DNA from: Mycobacterium sp. GA-1841
Lineage (GTDB): Bacteria; Actinomycetota; Actinomycetes; Mycobacteriales; Mycobacteriaceae
Assembly: GCF_001954135.1 (NCBI RefSeq)
Contig: NZ_MBEQ01000070.1
Coordinates: 186,001-250,000, forward strand
Length of the DNA stretch: 64,000 nucleotides
Direction: 5' to 3'
Part shown: positions 10,959 through 23,416 of the stretch, piece after piece
Layout: every line of letters begins with the position of its first letter
How positions within the stretch are numbered: the stretch's first letter is position 1
Position numbers and translations under genes: made by a program
The notes under the pieces: model-generated
What the model was told of the DNA's origin: nothing
Seen by the model: the letters and a program-made list of their open reading frames with translations, nothing else
The model's database searches: none

Positions 10959-11156
10959 ATGACGAAGGCGCTGCAGGCCTCACCAAGACGTTCGCCGAAG
11001 TCTGAACAGCGTCAGCGGACCGCGTTAGTAGCTCTCAGAATGTTGCCTGCGGAACGTGACGCCCTGTCTGCTGCTGCGAAGCGGCGGGGGGTGAGCGTGT
11101 CGGAACTAATACGGGCAAGTGTCCTCGCAGAGATTGTTGACCGTCCCGCGAACTGA
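10959..11156 (+). CDS. Ribbon-helix-helix (CopG/MetJ-like) small protein
   Basis: A 65-residue protein whose C-terminal half fits an RHH DNA-binding fold: a beta strand with ALVALRM, then helix PAERDALSAAAKRRG, turn, and helix SVSELIRASVLAEIV. RHH proteins of this size are antitoxins or element repressors and dimerise on short inverted repeats, which makes this the first suspect for binding the nearby GACGGT-N3-ACCGTC palindromes. The ATG at 10959 follows GGGAG closely; an upstream ATG at 10929 would add ten residues. No toxin-like gene is directly attached, but the DUF3800 pair follows on the same strand. Confidence 0.7.
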   Translation: MTKALQASPRRSPKSEQRQRTALVALRMLPAERDALSAAAKRRGVSVSELIRASVLAEIVDRPAN

Positions 11157-11208
11157 CTTCCAGCCATCGCTACATGCCAATGCAATTTGCGGCACGCCCG
11201 TGTGTCGT

Positions 11209-11223
11209 GACGGTTATACCGTC
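11209..11223. promoter_or_regulatory. Palindromic operator 2 (GACGGT-N3-ACCGTC)
   Basis: Second copy of the 15-bp palindrome, 24 bp upstream of the short leader ORF that precedes the DUF3800 gene. The six-base arms are identical to copy 1; the spacer is TAT here and CAA there. Confidence 0.65.
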
Positions 11224-11246
11224 CACTTTCGTGTAAAAGTATTCGC

Positions 11247-11330
11247 ATGACTTGGCACCCGGGGTGGTCTAGTGGGGAGTTCAAGGCAGCGATTGTGGCG
11301 CGTGCCTTCTACGGACCGCTGTGTTCATGA
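11247..11330 (+). CDS. Possible 27-residue leader peptide
   Basis: A short frame with ATG at 11247 and TGA at 11328-11330. The TGA overlaps the DUF3800 ATG (11327) in an ATGA junction, the usual sign of translational coupling in this window. The peptide is rich in aromatic and small residues (starts MTWHPGWSSGEFK) and has no recognised domain. It begins 24 bp after operator 2. It may be a coupling leader rather than a functional peptide; no codon-bias test is possible at this length. Confidence 0.4.
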   Translation: MTWHPGWSSGEFKAAIVARAFYGPLCS

Positions 11331-12043
11331 GTACAACGGGGCAGCGGTTTGAGATCTATTGCGACGAGAGCAGGCCGGAACTATTCGTAACGGCGGGCCG
11401 CCGATCAGGGCGCGCGATCATCGGGTCCCTTTGGATGCCGGCCGACTACCGAGACACCTTCAAACGGGATATCACGGCGCTTCGGGCTGCGCACGGAGTA
11501 TGGGGAGAGTTCAAGTGGAATAAAGTCTCACCTTCGAAACTGGCCTTCTACCAGGCTTTGGTCGAGTACTTCTTCGCTTGCGACGAACTGCGATTCCGCG
11601 CCATCGTCGTTGACGCTTCCCAGCTTGATCTTGACAGGTTTCACGCAGCGGACGCTGAATTAGGCTTCTACAAGTTCTACTACCAGCTTTTGACTCACTG
11701 GATCGTTCCTGGCGCCACGTACACAGTCTTCTGTGACGACAAGGTGAACCGTGACCCTAAGCGCTTATCCGTTCTGAAACAGGTGCTCCAGAACGCCAAT
11801 CGAGCCGCCGAGATTAAGACGCTGCAATCTGTGAATTCGCACCAAGTTGTGGCTGTCCAACTATGCGACGTACTGATCGGTGCAACGCAGTGGCGGGCCA
11901 ACGGCAGCTCCGGTTCATCCCCCGCGAAAATGGCCCTCGTGAAGGACGTCGAGCTTCGCACCGGTCGCCATATTGGGCCTACGTATCAGTCCGAGCGAAA
12001 ATTCAACATCTTCAATATCAGTCTGCAAGGAAGTCGCGAGTGA
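11327..12043 (+). CDS. DUF3800 protein (RNase H-like fold)
   Basis: A 238-residue DUF3800 family member. It has the family's acidic motifs: CDES at 12-15, GEFKW at 60-64, FCDD at 135-138 and QLCDVLIGA at 178-186, consistent with an RNase H-like metal site (D13, E61, D137 or D138, D181). DUF3800 genes are frequent in phages and defence islands, but their biochemical role is not settled. The ATG at 11327 overlaps the leader ORF stop, and the stop overlaps the GTG of the next gene (GTGA), so the three frames form a coupled unit under operator 2. GC is visibly below the surrounding chromosome, supporting horizontal origin. Confidence 0.85.
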   Translation: MSTTGQRFEIYCDESRPELFVTAGRRSGRAIIGSLWMPADYRDTFKRDITALRAAHGVWGEFKWNKVSPSKLAFYQALVEYFFACDELRFRAIVVDASQLDLDRFHAADAELGFYKFYYQLLTHWIVPGATYTVFCDDKVNRDPKRLSVLKQVLQNANRAAEIKTLQSVNSHQVVAVQLCDVLIGATQWRANGSSGSSPAKMALVKDVELRTGRHIGPTYQSERKFNIFNISLQGSRE

Positions 12044-12516
12044 CTCTTCATCTGCCTGATGAGACCGCTTACCGCGCGCACTTCGTCGCAACTTACACTC
12101 GATCTCCTCAGACGTTTCGGTTAGCGGTCGGTACTGCTCCGGTGTACTTCGCGGCCCACAATTTTGACCATGCCTTCTTCGAGAGCACTCAGCGCGACGG
12201 GTTCAAGGACGCCTTTTCCCTTCAGCGGGCCGAGCGGATGGACGATATCGCCACAGCGCTGGCGGACTCGACGATCGAACGCAGGGCCGGGTGGGACAAG
12301 GACAGTAAAAGCCACCACCACTCAAAGTGCGTGACAGTCGCAGTCGATGACTTCGTAGTCGTGATTCGCTTGGGGCTAACTCAGAAGGGGTTTCTCAAGG
12401 GCAAGTTCGTGACGTGCTACGTGGCAGACAACAGCATCGGCAAGATCCGAAAAGCACCCCTGTGGGACCAAGCGATCTGCATGCATGAGTTGGCCCAAAC
12501 GAGAAGTGGACGCTGA
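12040..12516 (+). CDS. DUF3800-coupled 158-residue protein, possible nuclease
   Basis: This protein starts at a GTG overlapping the DUF3800 stop by four bases. I do not recognise it with certainty. Visible features are RSPQTFRLAVG near 21-31, HNFDHAFFES at 40-49, GWDKDSKSHHHSK at 84-96, then beta strands (TVAVDDFVVVIRLG) and a terminal block GKFVTCYVADNSIGKIRKAP. The order of helix-rich N-part, His-rich segment and a closing VTxY-type strand resembles small BECR-fold (Barnase-EndoU-ColicinE5/D-RelE) nucleases found in phages; this is a weak structural guess. Translational coupling argues it acts with DUF3800, as effector or partner. Confidence 0.6.
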   Translation: MTLHLPDETAYRAHFVATYTRSPQTFRLAVGTAPVYFAAHNFDHAFFESTQRDGFKDAFSLQRAERMDDIATALADSTIERRAGWDKDSKSHHHSKCVTVAVDDFVVVIRLGLTQKGFLKGKFVTCYVADNSIGKIRKAPLWDQAICMHELAQTRSGR

Positions 12517-12812
12517 TTCGCATACGCGGGCTCAGCGTCCGAAGCCTCGATAGGTTCAGATACCGCTGGGTACTGAACTCGATTCAAGAGTATCAGCCCG
12601 TGTCAGACGTGGCAACGGCCGCTGCTCACAGGCTGGTTCCTGGTGGTTAGGCTCGCGCCTATTTTGAAGAGCGAGCGCTGCGAGCCTAACCACCAGGACC
12701 GACAAACACAACATCCTCGCAGTTCAGACGTGCTTTGGGCGCCCAATTGACGACTGTTAAGCAGCAAACACCGCTGCGGGCGCAATCCGTTCCGCTCGGA
12801 CCTGCCTCAGAG
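12517..12812. other. Intergenic region with long hairpin
   Basis: A non-coding gap of 296 bp between the DUF3800 pair and the convergent minus-strand gene. Its main content is the inverted repeat at 12638-12698; no convincing short gene is seen in the rest. Confidence 0.6.
12638..12698. terminator. 19-bp perfect inverted repeat, probable bidirectional terminator
   Basis: The arms 12638-12656 and 12680-12698 are perfectly complementary and enclose a 23-base loop. It lies between convergent transcription units of the element. No T-tract follows on either strand, so termination would be of the non-canonical hairpin type; an insertion-element end or protein-binding site is an alternative. Confidence 0.55.
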
Positions 12813-13286
12813 CTACCCAAGCCACTTGTTGTTTTGGTTTACGTTCTCGATCAGGTCGTCCAGGGCGGACTTCAACAGAGCGGCTTCGTCGGTCGAGAGT
12901 TCGGCGGTGACGTTGACTTCGATGCTGTAGATGACACGTCCGTTTCGCCCTTGCCGGCCAATCAGTGCCGCGGTGCCAGCACCCCAGGGGTGCGCATACA
13001 AAGGGGAGAACCTGAGTTCACGATATTCCTCTCCCTCTTCCGTGTGTGTCCAAGGCCCAACTTCCTCGACATCGAGTGGGACGTTGAGATCAGTCCCATG
13101 GACCATTTCAGCGAGCAGGTCATCATTAGGCAGTTCATCGCTGGCGTCACTCACCTCATAAAGGCTATCTGTCCAGGGTCGGCTACACGATTGAGCTGCT
13201 CGGATGTCGCAGATCTCCCGCGCCACGCGCGCCTCGATGCCCAGCGTCGTGTCCACCTTCAGGCTCCGGTTTGCAGCTTCCGGCAC
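12813..13286 (-). CDS. Hypothetical element protein, 157 residues
   Basis: Not recognised. GTG start at 13286, three bases after the stop of the upstream DUF2510 gene, so the two form an operon. It is an acidic, soluble-looking protein with an N-terminal helix (IEARVAREICDIRAAQS), a middle rich in Asp/Glu (SDASDELPNDDLLAEMV, VPLDVEEVGPW) and a C-terminal strand-helix unit (IYSIEVNVTAELSTDEAALL, then a helix ending NVNQNNKWLG). No signal peptide or membrane segment. A longer open frame upstream overlaps the previous gene and is rejected. Confidence 0.55.
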   Translation of the reverse strand: MPEAANRSLKVDTTLGIEARVAREICDIRAAQSCSRPWTDSLYEVSDASDELPNDDLLAEMVHGTDLNVPLDVEEVGPWTHTEEGEEYRELRFSPLYAHPWGAGTAALIGRQGRNGRVIYSIEVNVTAELSTDEAALLKSALDDLIENVNQNNKWLG

Positions 13287-13288
13287 GC

Positions 13289-14155
13289 CTAGCTTATGTA
13301 GACGATCAGTGGGTCGCCTTGTGGATTGGTTCCCGTGCAGCGTTGCGACGTCGGCCACGCGTCCGTGTCGGCTGCGGCGCAGCGCATTGTGTAGAGCCTG
13401 CCCGTGACTGGGCTGTAGGCCGTGACGATGGCGCCGGGTTGGCCGTACCAGGATCTGCGGACGTTGTCGGCGAAGGCGCAGCTGGTTTCGGCGGAGGCGA
13501 CGCCCGTCAGGCCGGACGGGCACAGCCTGAAACTCTCGAGTTCACCCGGGCTCAAGACCGGCGGCGGGGGTGGTGGTAGTCGTGGTGCCGGCGGCGGCGC
13601 GGACGGAGAGGGCCGACTTTCCTCTGCGAACGCGAACGCTCCGGGCGGGGTTTCCCACAGCACGTTCTCGTCGTCCGCGGTGACGTCGACTGGAACGTCA
13701 TGCTCGGTATCGTCCGTCGCTTTCACGGTCGCGATGCCCTTGTATTCGTTGCCGGATTTGTGAACCAGTAGCACCTCGATAACGGTCAGGTCTTCGAGAT
13801 CCTCGTCATCGTCCAGGTTCCGTTGCATCGCCGTCTTCACTTCGCTCGCGATCGCTTCCGCCGGGGCCGGTGTCGGGCTTGCCGCGGTAGAGGTCGGTAC
13901 GACCGTCGGCGTAGCTTGCGGGGCTTCCGAAGGCGACCGGGTAATAACGAATGCCGCTGAGCCGACAGCAATCGCGGCGGTAGCGGCGAGCCCTGTCCAC
14001 ACCGGCCAGTTCCGTCGGGGCTTCTCTACCGGCGGCGTGGCCTCGGGGAACTCCTGGGGCTCCGGCTGGATTGCGCCATCCCACTGGGTGCCATCCCAGT
14101 AGCGAGCACCCTGGCCGCCCAACGGGTCGGGGTACCAGCCTGAGGGATTTGTCAT
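13289..14155 (-). CDS. DUF2510-domain membrane protein of the element
   Basis: A 288-residue protein starting at the ATG at 14155. Residues 6-27 are a DUF2510 motif (GWYPDPLGGQGARYWDGTQW), a short cytoplasmic module common in actinobacterial membrane proteins. One transmembrane helix spans about 50-71. Outside are a Thr/Pro/Ala linker, a small domain (AIASEVKTAMQRNL to VPVDVTADDENVLWE) resembling DUF4333-type domains, a Pro-rich stretch (APRLPPPPPP) and a Cys-containing C-terminal domain (LCPSGLTGV, MRCAAADTD, RCTGTNPQGDP). Such proteins are frequent prophage cargo in mycobacteria; function unknown. The frame to 14236 adds a Gly/Cys-rich stretch without support. Confidence 0.72.
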   Translation of the reverse strand: MTNPSGWYPDPLGGQGARYWDGTQWDGAIQPEPQEFPEATPPVEKPRRNWPVWTGLAATAAIAVGSAAFVITRSPSEAPQATPTVVPTSTAASPTPAPAEAIASEVKTAMQRNLDDDEDLEDLTVIEVLLVHKSGNEYKGIATVKATDDTEHDVPVDVTADDENVLWETPPGAFAFAEESRPSPSAPPPAPRLPPPPPPVLSPGELESFRLCPSGLTGVASAETSCAFADNVRRSWYGQPGAIVTAYSPVTGRLYTMRCAAADTDAWPTSQRCTGTNPQGDPLIVYIS

Positions 14156-14366
14156 GCCGCCACCGCTGCCGCAACTACAGCACCGACCCGGATGCGGCGT
14201 TGGATGATTCGCGAGTGACTCATTTCTGCTGTTCAATCCCCCCGATTGATGGCTGTCACCTCAGTGGCAACAATTTACGCCGAGGACGAGCTAATCGTGG
14301 GTTCAATCGGGCGTCTCGTTCGCAGGAACGTTAGATTTCGCTGCTGGGATGACGCGGTTTGCCCGG

Positions 14367-15200
14367 TCAGAAGCGGCCGCGGTGCCGCATCGACTGAAGT
14401 GCCTGCCGGTCCTTCAACTTGCGTTCCAGTTCTTGGACGTCCTTGACGGTGACGCTCTCGATGCGGGTGCTGAAGTCGTAGGTCGAACCCGAGTCGCCGA
14501 TGGGGTCAGCGGCAGGGGTGTTGGCTATCGCGGAGAGGTTGCCCCATTGTTCGTGATTGAAGACGGGCATGGGCTCCTGGCGCCTAGTCAGGTTCATCGC
14601 CAACCCGCCGGACGGGAGCCAGCCGCCTTGGTCGTAGATGCCGAGACGTTTGAGGGAGTCGAGTGTGTGCTGCTGGTTCGCCGGTGCTGGTGCGGCGTTC
14701 CCGATCCCCTGGCCGAGCCCTGGCGGTGGGCCGGCGGGGCTGGGTCAGGCCGGGTGCGGCGCCTGTGCCGTTGTGCGGCTGGGCGGGCTGCTGCGCGCCT
14801 TGCTGCCCCTGGAACATCTGCCCCACAGCCCCAGACAACGCCCCCGAGATCAACTGCTGCGGCATGAACCCGGTCGGGTCGGTGGTGAGCAGCCCCGGGG
14901 CGCCGGACGGGGTGGCCTGTTCGATGATGGAGTCAGTGAGAATGCTGAGCATCTGAGCGCCGTACTCCACACCATGCTTCGCGAGGCTGCCATTCCCGCA
15001 GCCGACGATGCGGCGGACGCCGCTTGGTCGATCACACCGTTGATGACTTCGGCGCCCATGCCGTAGATACTGGCGAGGAAGCTGTCGCCGGCAACGCTGC
15101 CATCGCGACGTCGAGCATGATGTCGACACAAGCTGAGGCGGCCATCTGCGTGCTGTTCGGCCACGACCGTGACCGCTGGGCAGCTGAGCAGCTGAGCAGA
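14367..15200 (-). pseudogene. Decayed C-terminal fragment of phage tape-measure protein
   Basis: Read on the minus strand, a phage tail tape-measure C-terminus is spread over three frames with switches near 15090, 14980 and 14735. Segments in order: LDVAMAALP; SFLASIYGMGAEVINGVIDQ; KHGVEYGAQMLSILTDSIIE and FMPQQLISGALSGAVGQMF; then LDSLKRLGIYDQGGWLP, GGLAMNLTRRQEPMPVFNHE and a closing VTVKDVQELERKLKDRQALQ. The last blocks match the usual end of mycobacteriophage tape-measure proteins, whose full length is several times larger. The left boundary of homology near 15200 is approximate. The terminal 79 residues before the stop at 14367 are still intact. Assembly errors in GC-rich runs are an alternative to real frameshifts. 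Confidence 0.7.
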
Positions 15201-15351
15201 TCGGAGCTCACCGCGACGTAGCCAACCTGGGCGTACACGTCACGCTGGCCGCCGACCCACTTGGTCGGGTTCTGCTCCCGGGGGCAGCGGGATGACGTGG
15301 GTGGATGTTGAGGCTGTTGGTATCGCCCTCAATCAGCTGTTGACTCGTGAT

Positions 15352-15370
15352 TGTGGGCAAAGTGTGGGCA
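15352..15370 (+). repeat. Two 11-bp-phased repeats inside the right end
   Basis: TGTGGGCA occurs at 15352-15359 and 15363-15370, exactly 11 bp apart, about 60-77 bp inside the right core. It is a one-base variant of the TGTGGTCA triplet at the left end, in the same orientation, as expected of arm-type sites flanking an attachment core. Confidence 0.5.
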
Positions 15371-15387
15371 CGGACGCCGCTTAACGC

Positions 15388-15420
15388 AAAAGCAGGCCAG
15401 ACCGGAAGGGCCTGACCTGC
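15388..15420 (-). terminator. Element-encoded replacement terminator for tRNA-Ala
   Basis: On the minus strand a 12-bp stem (15409-15420 with 15392-15403, with G-T pairs) and five-base loop is followed by TTTT (15391-15388), nine bases downstream of the right core. It stands where the original terminator (10233-10265) stood before insertion. Confidence 0.75.
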
Positions 15421-15428
15421 TGATCTTA

Positions 15429-15476
15429 TTGTGGAGCCTAGGAGATTCGAACTCCTGACATCTGCCTTGCAAAGGC
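15429..15476. repeat. Proximal attachment core inside tRNA-Ala
   Basis: These 48 bp are identical to 10275-10322. They comprise three bases of 3' flank plus the 3' part of tRNA-Ala up to the anticodon stem, so insertion rebuilt an intact tRNA gene. Confidence 0.92.
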
Positions 15477-15504
15477 AGCGCTCTACCAACTGAGCTAAGG
15501 CCCC
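15432..15504 (-). tRNA. alaT: tRNA-Ala (anticodon TGC)
   Basis: A 73-nt cloverleaf on the minus strand: acceptor GGGGCCT pairing with AGGCTCC (one G-T pair), D-arm GCTCAGTTGGTAGAGC, anticodon loop CTTTGCAAG with TGC, T-loop TTCGAATC, discriminator A and no encoded CCA. It lies 154 bp downstream of tRNA-Ile, as ileT-alaT in M. tuberculosis. Its 3' half is the integration site of the 10275-15476 element. Confidence 0.97.
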
Positions 15505-15658
15505 GTATCCAGCCCGGACGGCTCGACGTCCGCCTCGTGCCAAATCTCTTCACCGTGTCGTGATCGCCAGACGACCACCGCGGCGGCTGCGACGCCGGCC
15601 AGAAGAAGAAACCGCATGGGCGCAACCTCTCGGTGATCACCGGTTACACCGGGTGTCG

Positions 15659-15732
15659 TGGGCCTAGGAGGACTCGAACCTCCGACCTCTTCGTTATCAG
15701 CGAAGCGCTCTAACCGCCTGAGCTATAGGCCC
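15659..15732 (-). tRNA. ileT: tRNA-Ile (anticodon GAT)
   Basis: A 74-nt cloverleaf on the minus strand: acceptor GGGCCTA with TAGGCCC, D-arm GCTCAGGCGGTTAGAGC, anticodon stem-loop with CTGATAA (GAT), T-arm GGAGGTTCGAGTCCTCC and discriminator A. It is downstream of the DUF3566 gene and upstream of tRNA-Ala, the conserved mycobacterial order after gyrA. Confidence 0.97.
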
Positions 15733-15788
15733 GAAAATTGGGATCGACCGAGCGCAGAGATTACCGCACCGGGGCGCAGACTCCCAAA

Positions 15789-16706
15789 TCAATCCCTGTC
15801 GGCCAGGGTGACCTCGACCCCGCCCACCAGATCGGTGGTCAGGTTGTAGATGAAGGCACCGATGGTCGCCATCGCGCACAACACCACGATGTTGACCAGG
15901 CCGACCAGAGCGGCACCACCGAAGATCGTTCCGCTGGAGACCAATTCGCCACCTGAGGCACCGCTGGCGCTGGTCAACAGGTCACCGACATTGCTGTTGA
16001 GCTTGCTCCACACACCCATCGCGCCGAGCACCAGATAGAGGAACGCCACCGCGATCATCCACACGAAGAACATCACCACCGACAACACCAGTGAGACCTT
16101 CAGCACAGTCCACGGGTCCACCCGGCGGATCTGCATGCTGGCCCGGACCGGACCCTGATGCTGGGTGCGGTTGGCCACCTGAATGCGGGTGGTCGGGGTG
16201 TTCGACGGCCGGGGCGCGGCCGCGTCGCCAGACGCCTTCCGCTGCGACGGCCGGGGCGCAGGGCCGGACAGATCGGGCAACTCGCTGGCGTACGCCTCGG
16301 GCCGCACCTGCTCATTGCGCGGCTCGTTTCGGGGCTCGTTACGCGGCGCCGACGGGGCTGCCGGGGCCGGACGGGTCGGACGGCCTTGCTGCTCGGTCTC
16401 CTGTGACTCAGTGCCGGCGACGAAACGCTGCAGCCGGGCTTCCACCCCAGGGGAGTGCACCCCTGCCGAACGAGCATTCTCGTCGCGCGTCTCGCGCTGG
16501 TCGGAGGACGGTTGCGGGGCCCGGGCGGTACCGCGCTGCCACGGCGGGGCCTCACCCGTCTCGGTGATCTGTCCGCCGGCCGCCCGGGCCGACGCACCCG
16601 CCGTCTTCTTCCCACTCGGGCCGCCCTCGGCCCCGGCACCAGAACCGTTGGAGCTGCCCGGCCGGTCGCCCCCTCGCGGGAAACCCGGCTCGCTCGGTGA
16701 AGTCAC
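15789..16706 (-). CDS. DUF3566 transmembrane protein (Rv0007-like)
   Basis: A 305-residue protein starting at a GTG, 52 bp downstream of gyrA. The N-terminal two thirds are a low-complexity Pro/Ala/Arg-rich cytoplasmic region with a conserved [14 protein letters not shown] motif near the middle. From about residue 195 a DUF3566 domain carries two transmembrane segments ([20 protein letters not shown] and a second around [17 protein letters not shown]), starting from the conserved [14 protein letters not shown]. It matches Rv0007 in length and position. Function is not established; co-transcription with gyrBA is likely from spacing. Confidence 0.88.
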   Translation of the reverse strand: MTSPSEPGFPRGGDRPGSSNGSGAGAEGGPSGKKTAGASARAAGGQITETGEAPPWQRGTARAPQPSSDQRETRDENARSAGVHSPGVEARLQRFVAGTESQETEQQGRPTRPAPAAPSAPRNEPRNEPRNEQVRPEAYASELPDLSGPAPRPSQRKASGDAAAPRPSNTPTTRIQVANRTQHQGPVRASMQIRRVDPWTVLKVSLVLSVVMFFVWMIAVAFLYLVLGAMGVWSKLNSNVGDLLTSASGASGGELVSSGTIFGGAALVGLVNIVVLCAMATIGAFIYNLTTDLVGGVEVTLADRD

Positions 16707-16758
16707 CTACCAGCTCCTTAGCTCGGGCCGGGGCCCAGGTCGGGCCTCAGCAGCAGCG

Positions 16759-20538
<3,780 letters not shown>

Positions 20539-20588
20539 GTGATCCTCGGTTGTTGATCTAGCCGGTGGATGTCTTGAGCGTCATGCCT

Positions 20589-22733
<2,145 letters not shown>

Positions 22734-22834
22734 CTAACTGCGCCGTGCGCGGAACTTCTCGGCCATTGGTGCCTCCGGAGGTTCGGAGCGATCCATTAGG
22801 AGCGTCTCGGCGCTCTCAGCGCAATGCCGACGGT

Positions 22835-23416
22835 CTAGCCGTAGGTATCGCGCGGGCCGCGACCCGGCACGTGGTACCGGCCTTTACGCCAAGACGGTCC
22901 GACCGGACCCACGATCTTGAGCGAGGTCACCACCCCGTCGCCGACGGCTGCGGCGATCTTGGCCAGCAGCTGGGCCTGCACCATCCGGAGTTGGGTGGCC
23001 CAGGCCGTCGACTCGGCGGAAACCGTCAGCACCCCCTCGTTCAGGCCGGTCGGATTGGCGTGATCGGCGATCTGGTCACCGACCACCGCCCGCCACCGCC
23101 CGAAGACCGACCCCTCGGCGACCCTCGAGGACCAGCCCCGCACCTTGGCCAGATCTTGCGTCGCCGCACCGAGCGGTTGGGGGTCGCGCACGTCGGGGCC
23201 GGGGCCCGACCAGGTGCGTCGTCGTCCCGCGTTGCCCGCCACGCGCCGCACCGGCGCCCGGCGACCACGGCCGACATCCTTACCCTGACTACGCGCTGCG
23301 CCCCGCGCCTCCTCGAGGGTCCGCCGGACCAGATCCATCCCCCGCATCCGGGTCAGATCGTCGGCGGAGACCGCAGGCGAGGGCGGTTCGGCGGATTCGG
23401 CCGGCTCGTTCGTCAT
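22835..23416 (-). CDS. DUF721 protein (Rv0004-like)
   Basis: A 193-residue protein with an Arg/Gly-rich N-terminal half and a DUF721 (DciA-related) domain in the C-terminal half ([38 protein letters not shown]). DciA-like proteins load the replicative helicase in bacteria lacking DnaC/DnaI, and the mycobacterial homologue binds DnaB and DNA, so a role in helicase loading fits its place among replication genes. The ATG at 23416 overlaps the recF stop (ATGA). It is followed after 218 bp by gyrB. Confidence 0.87.
   Translation of the reverse strand: MTNEPAESAEPPSPAVSADDLTRMRGMDLVRRTLEEARGAARSQGKDVGRGRRAPVRRVAGNAGRRRTWSGPGPDVRDPQPLGAATQDLAKVRGWSSRVAEGSVFGRWRAVVGDQIADHANPTGLNEGVLTVSAESTAWATQLRMVQAQLLAKIAAAVGDGVVTSLKIVGPVGPSWRKGRYHVPGRGPRDTYG

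Larger units (their letters stand above)
15201..15428. other. Element right-end region
   Basis: Between the tape-measure relic and the right attachment core. It holds no gene I can support. It contains the two phased repeats at 15352-15370 and the terminator at 15388-15420. Short open frames crossing into the tRNA genes are treated as chance. Confidence 0.5.
10275..15476. mobile_element. Integrase-less element integrated in tRNA-Ala(TGC)
   Basis: A 5.2-kb insertion bounded by a perfect 48-bp direct repeat. The right copy (15429-15476) is the 3' half of the intact tRNA-Ala gene and the left copy (10275-10322) is the displaced old 3' end. This is the footprint of a tyrosine-recombinase element. 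The interior differs from its neighbours: lower GC in 10.9-12.5 kb, phage-derived sequence, cargo genes and no conserved mycobacterial order. No open frame in it reads as an integrase, so it is either a decayed prophage or a non-autonomous element that borrows a recombinase. Confidence 0.88.

Noticed and set aside
10959-12043. Classical toxin-antitoxin pair formed by the RHH gene and the DUF3800 gene
   Set aside because: About 170 bp, a second operator and a leader ORF separate them, and DUF3800 is not a known RHH-linked toxin; only shared regulation is supported.
14735-15090. Programmed translational frameshifts in the tape-measure remnant
   Set aside because: Three switches in a truncated gene, with no slippery heptamer evident, fit decay or sequencing error better.
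10323-15428. CRISPR array or transposase in the element
   Set aside because: No evenly spaced repeat-spacer series, and no DDE or serine recombinase motif was found in any frame read.
15208-15640. Two minus-strand frames of about 100 codons crossing the tRNA-Ala gene
   Set aside because: They read straight through a perfect tRNA gene and its terminator, with no domain.
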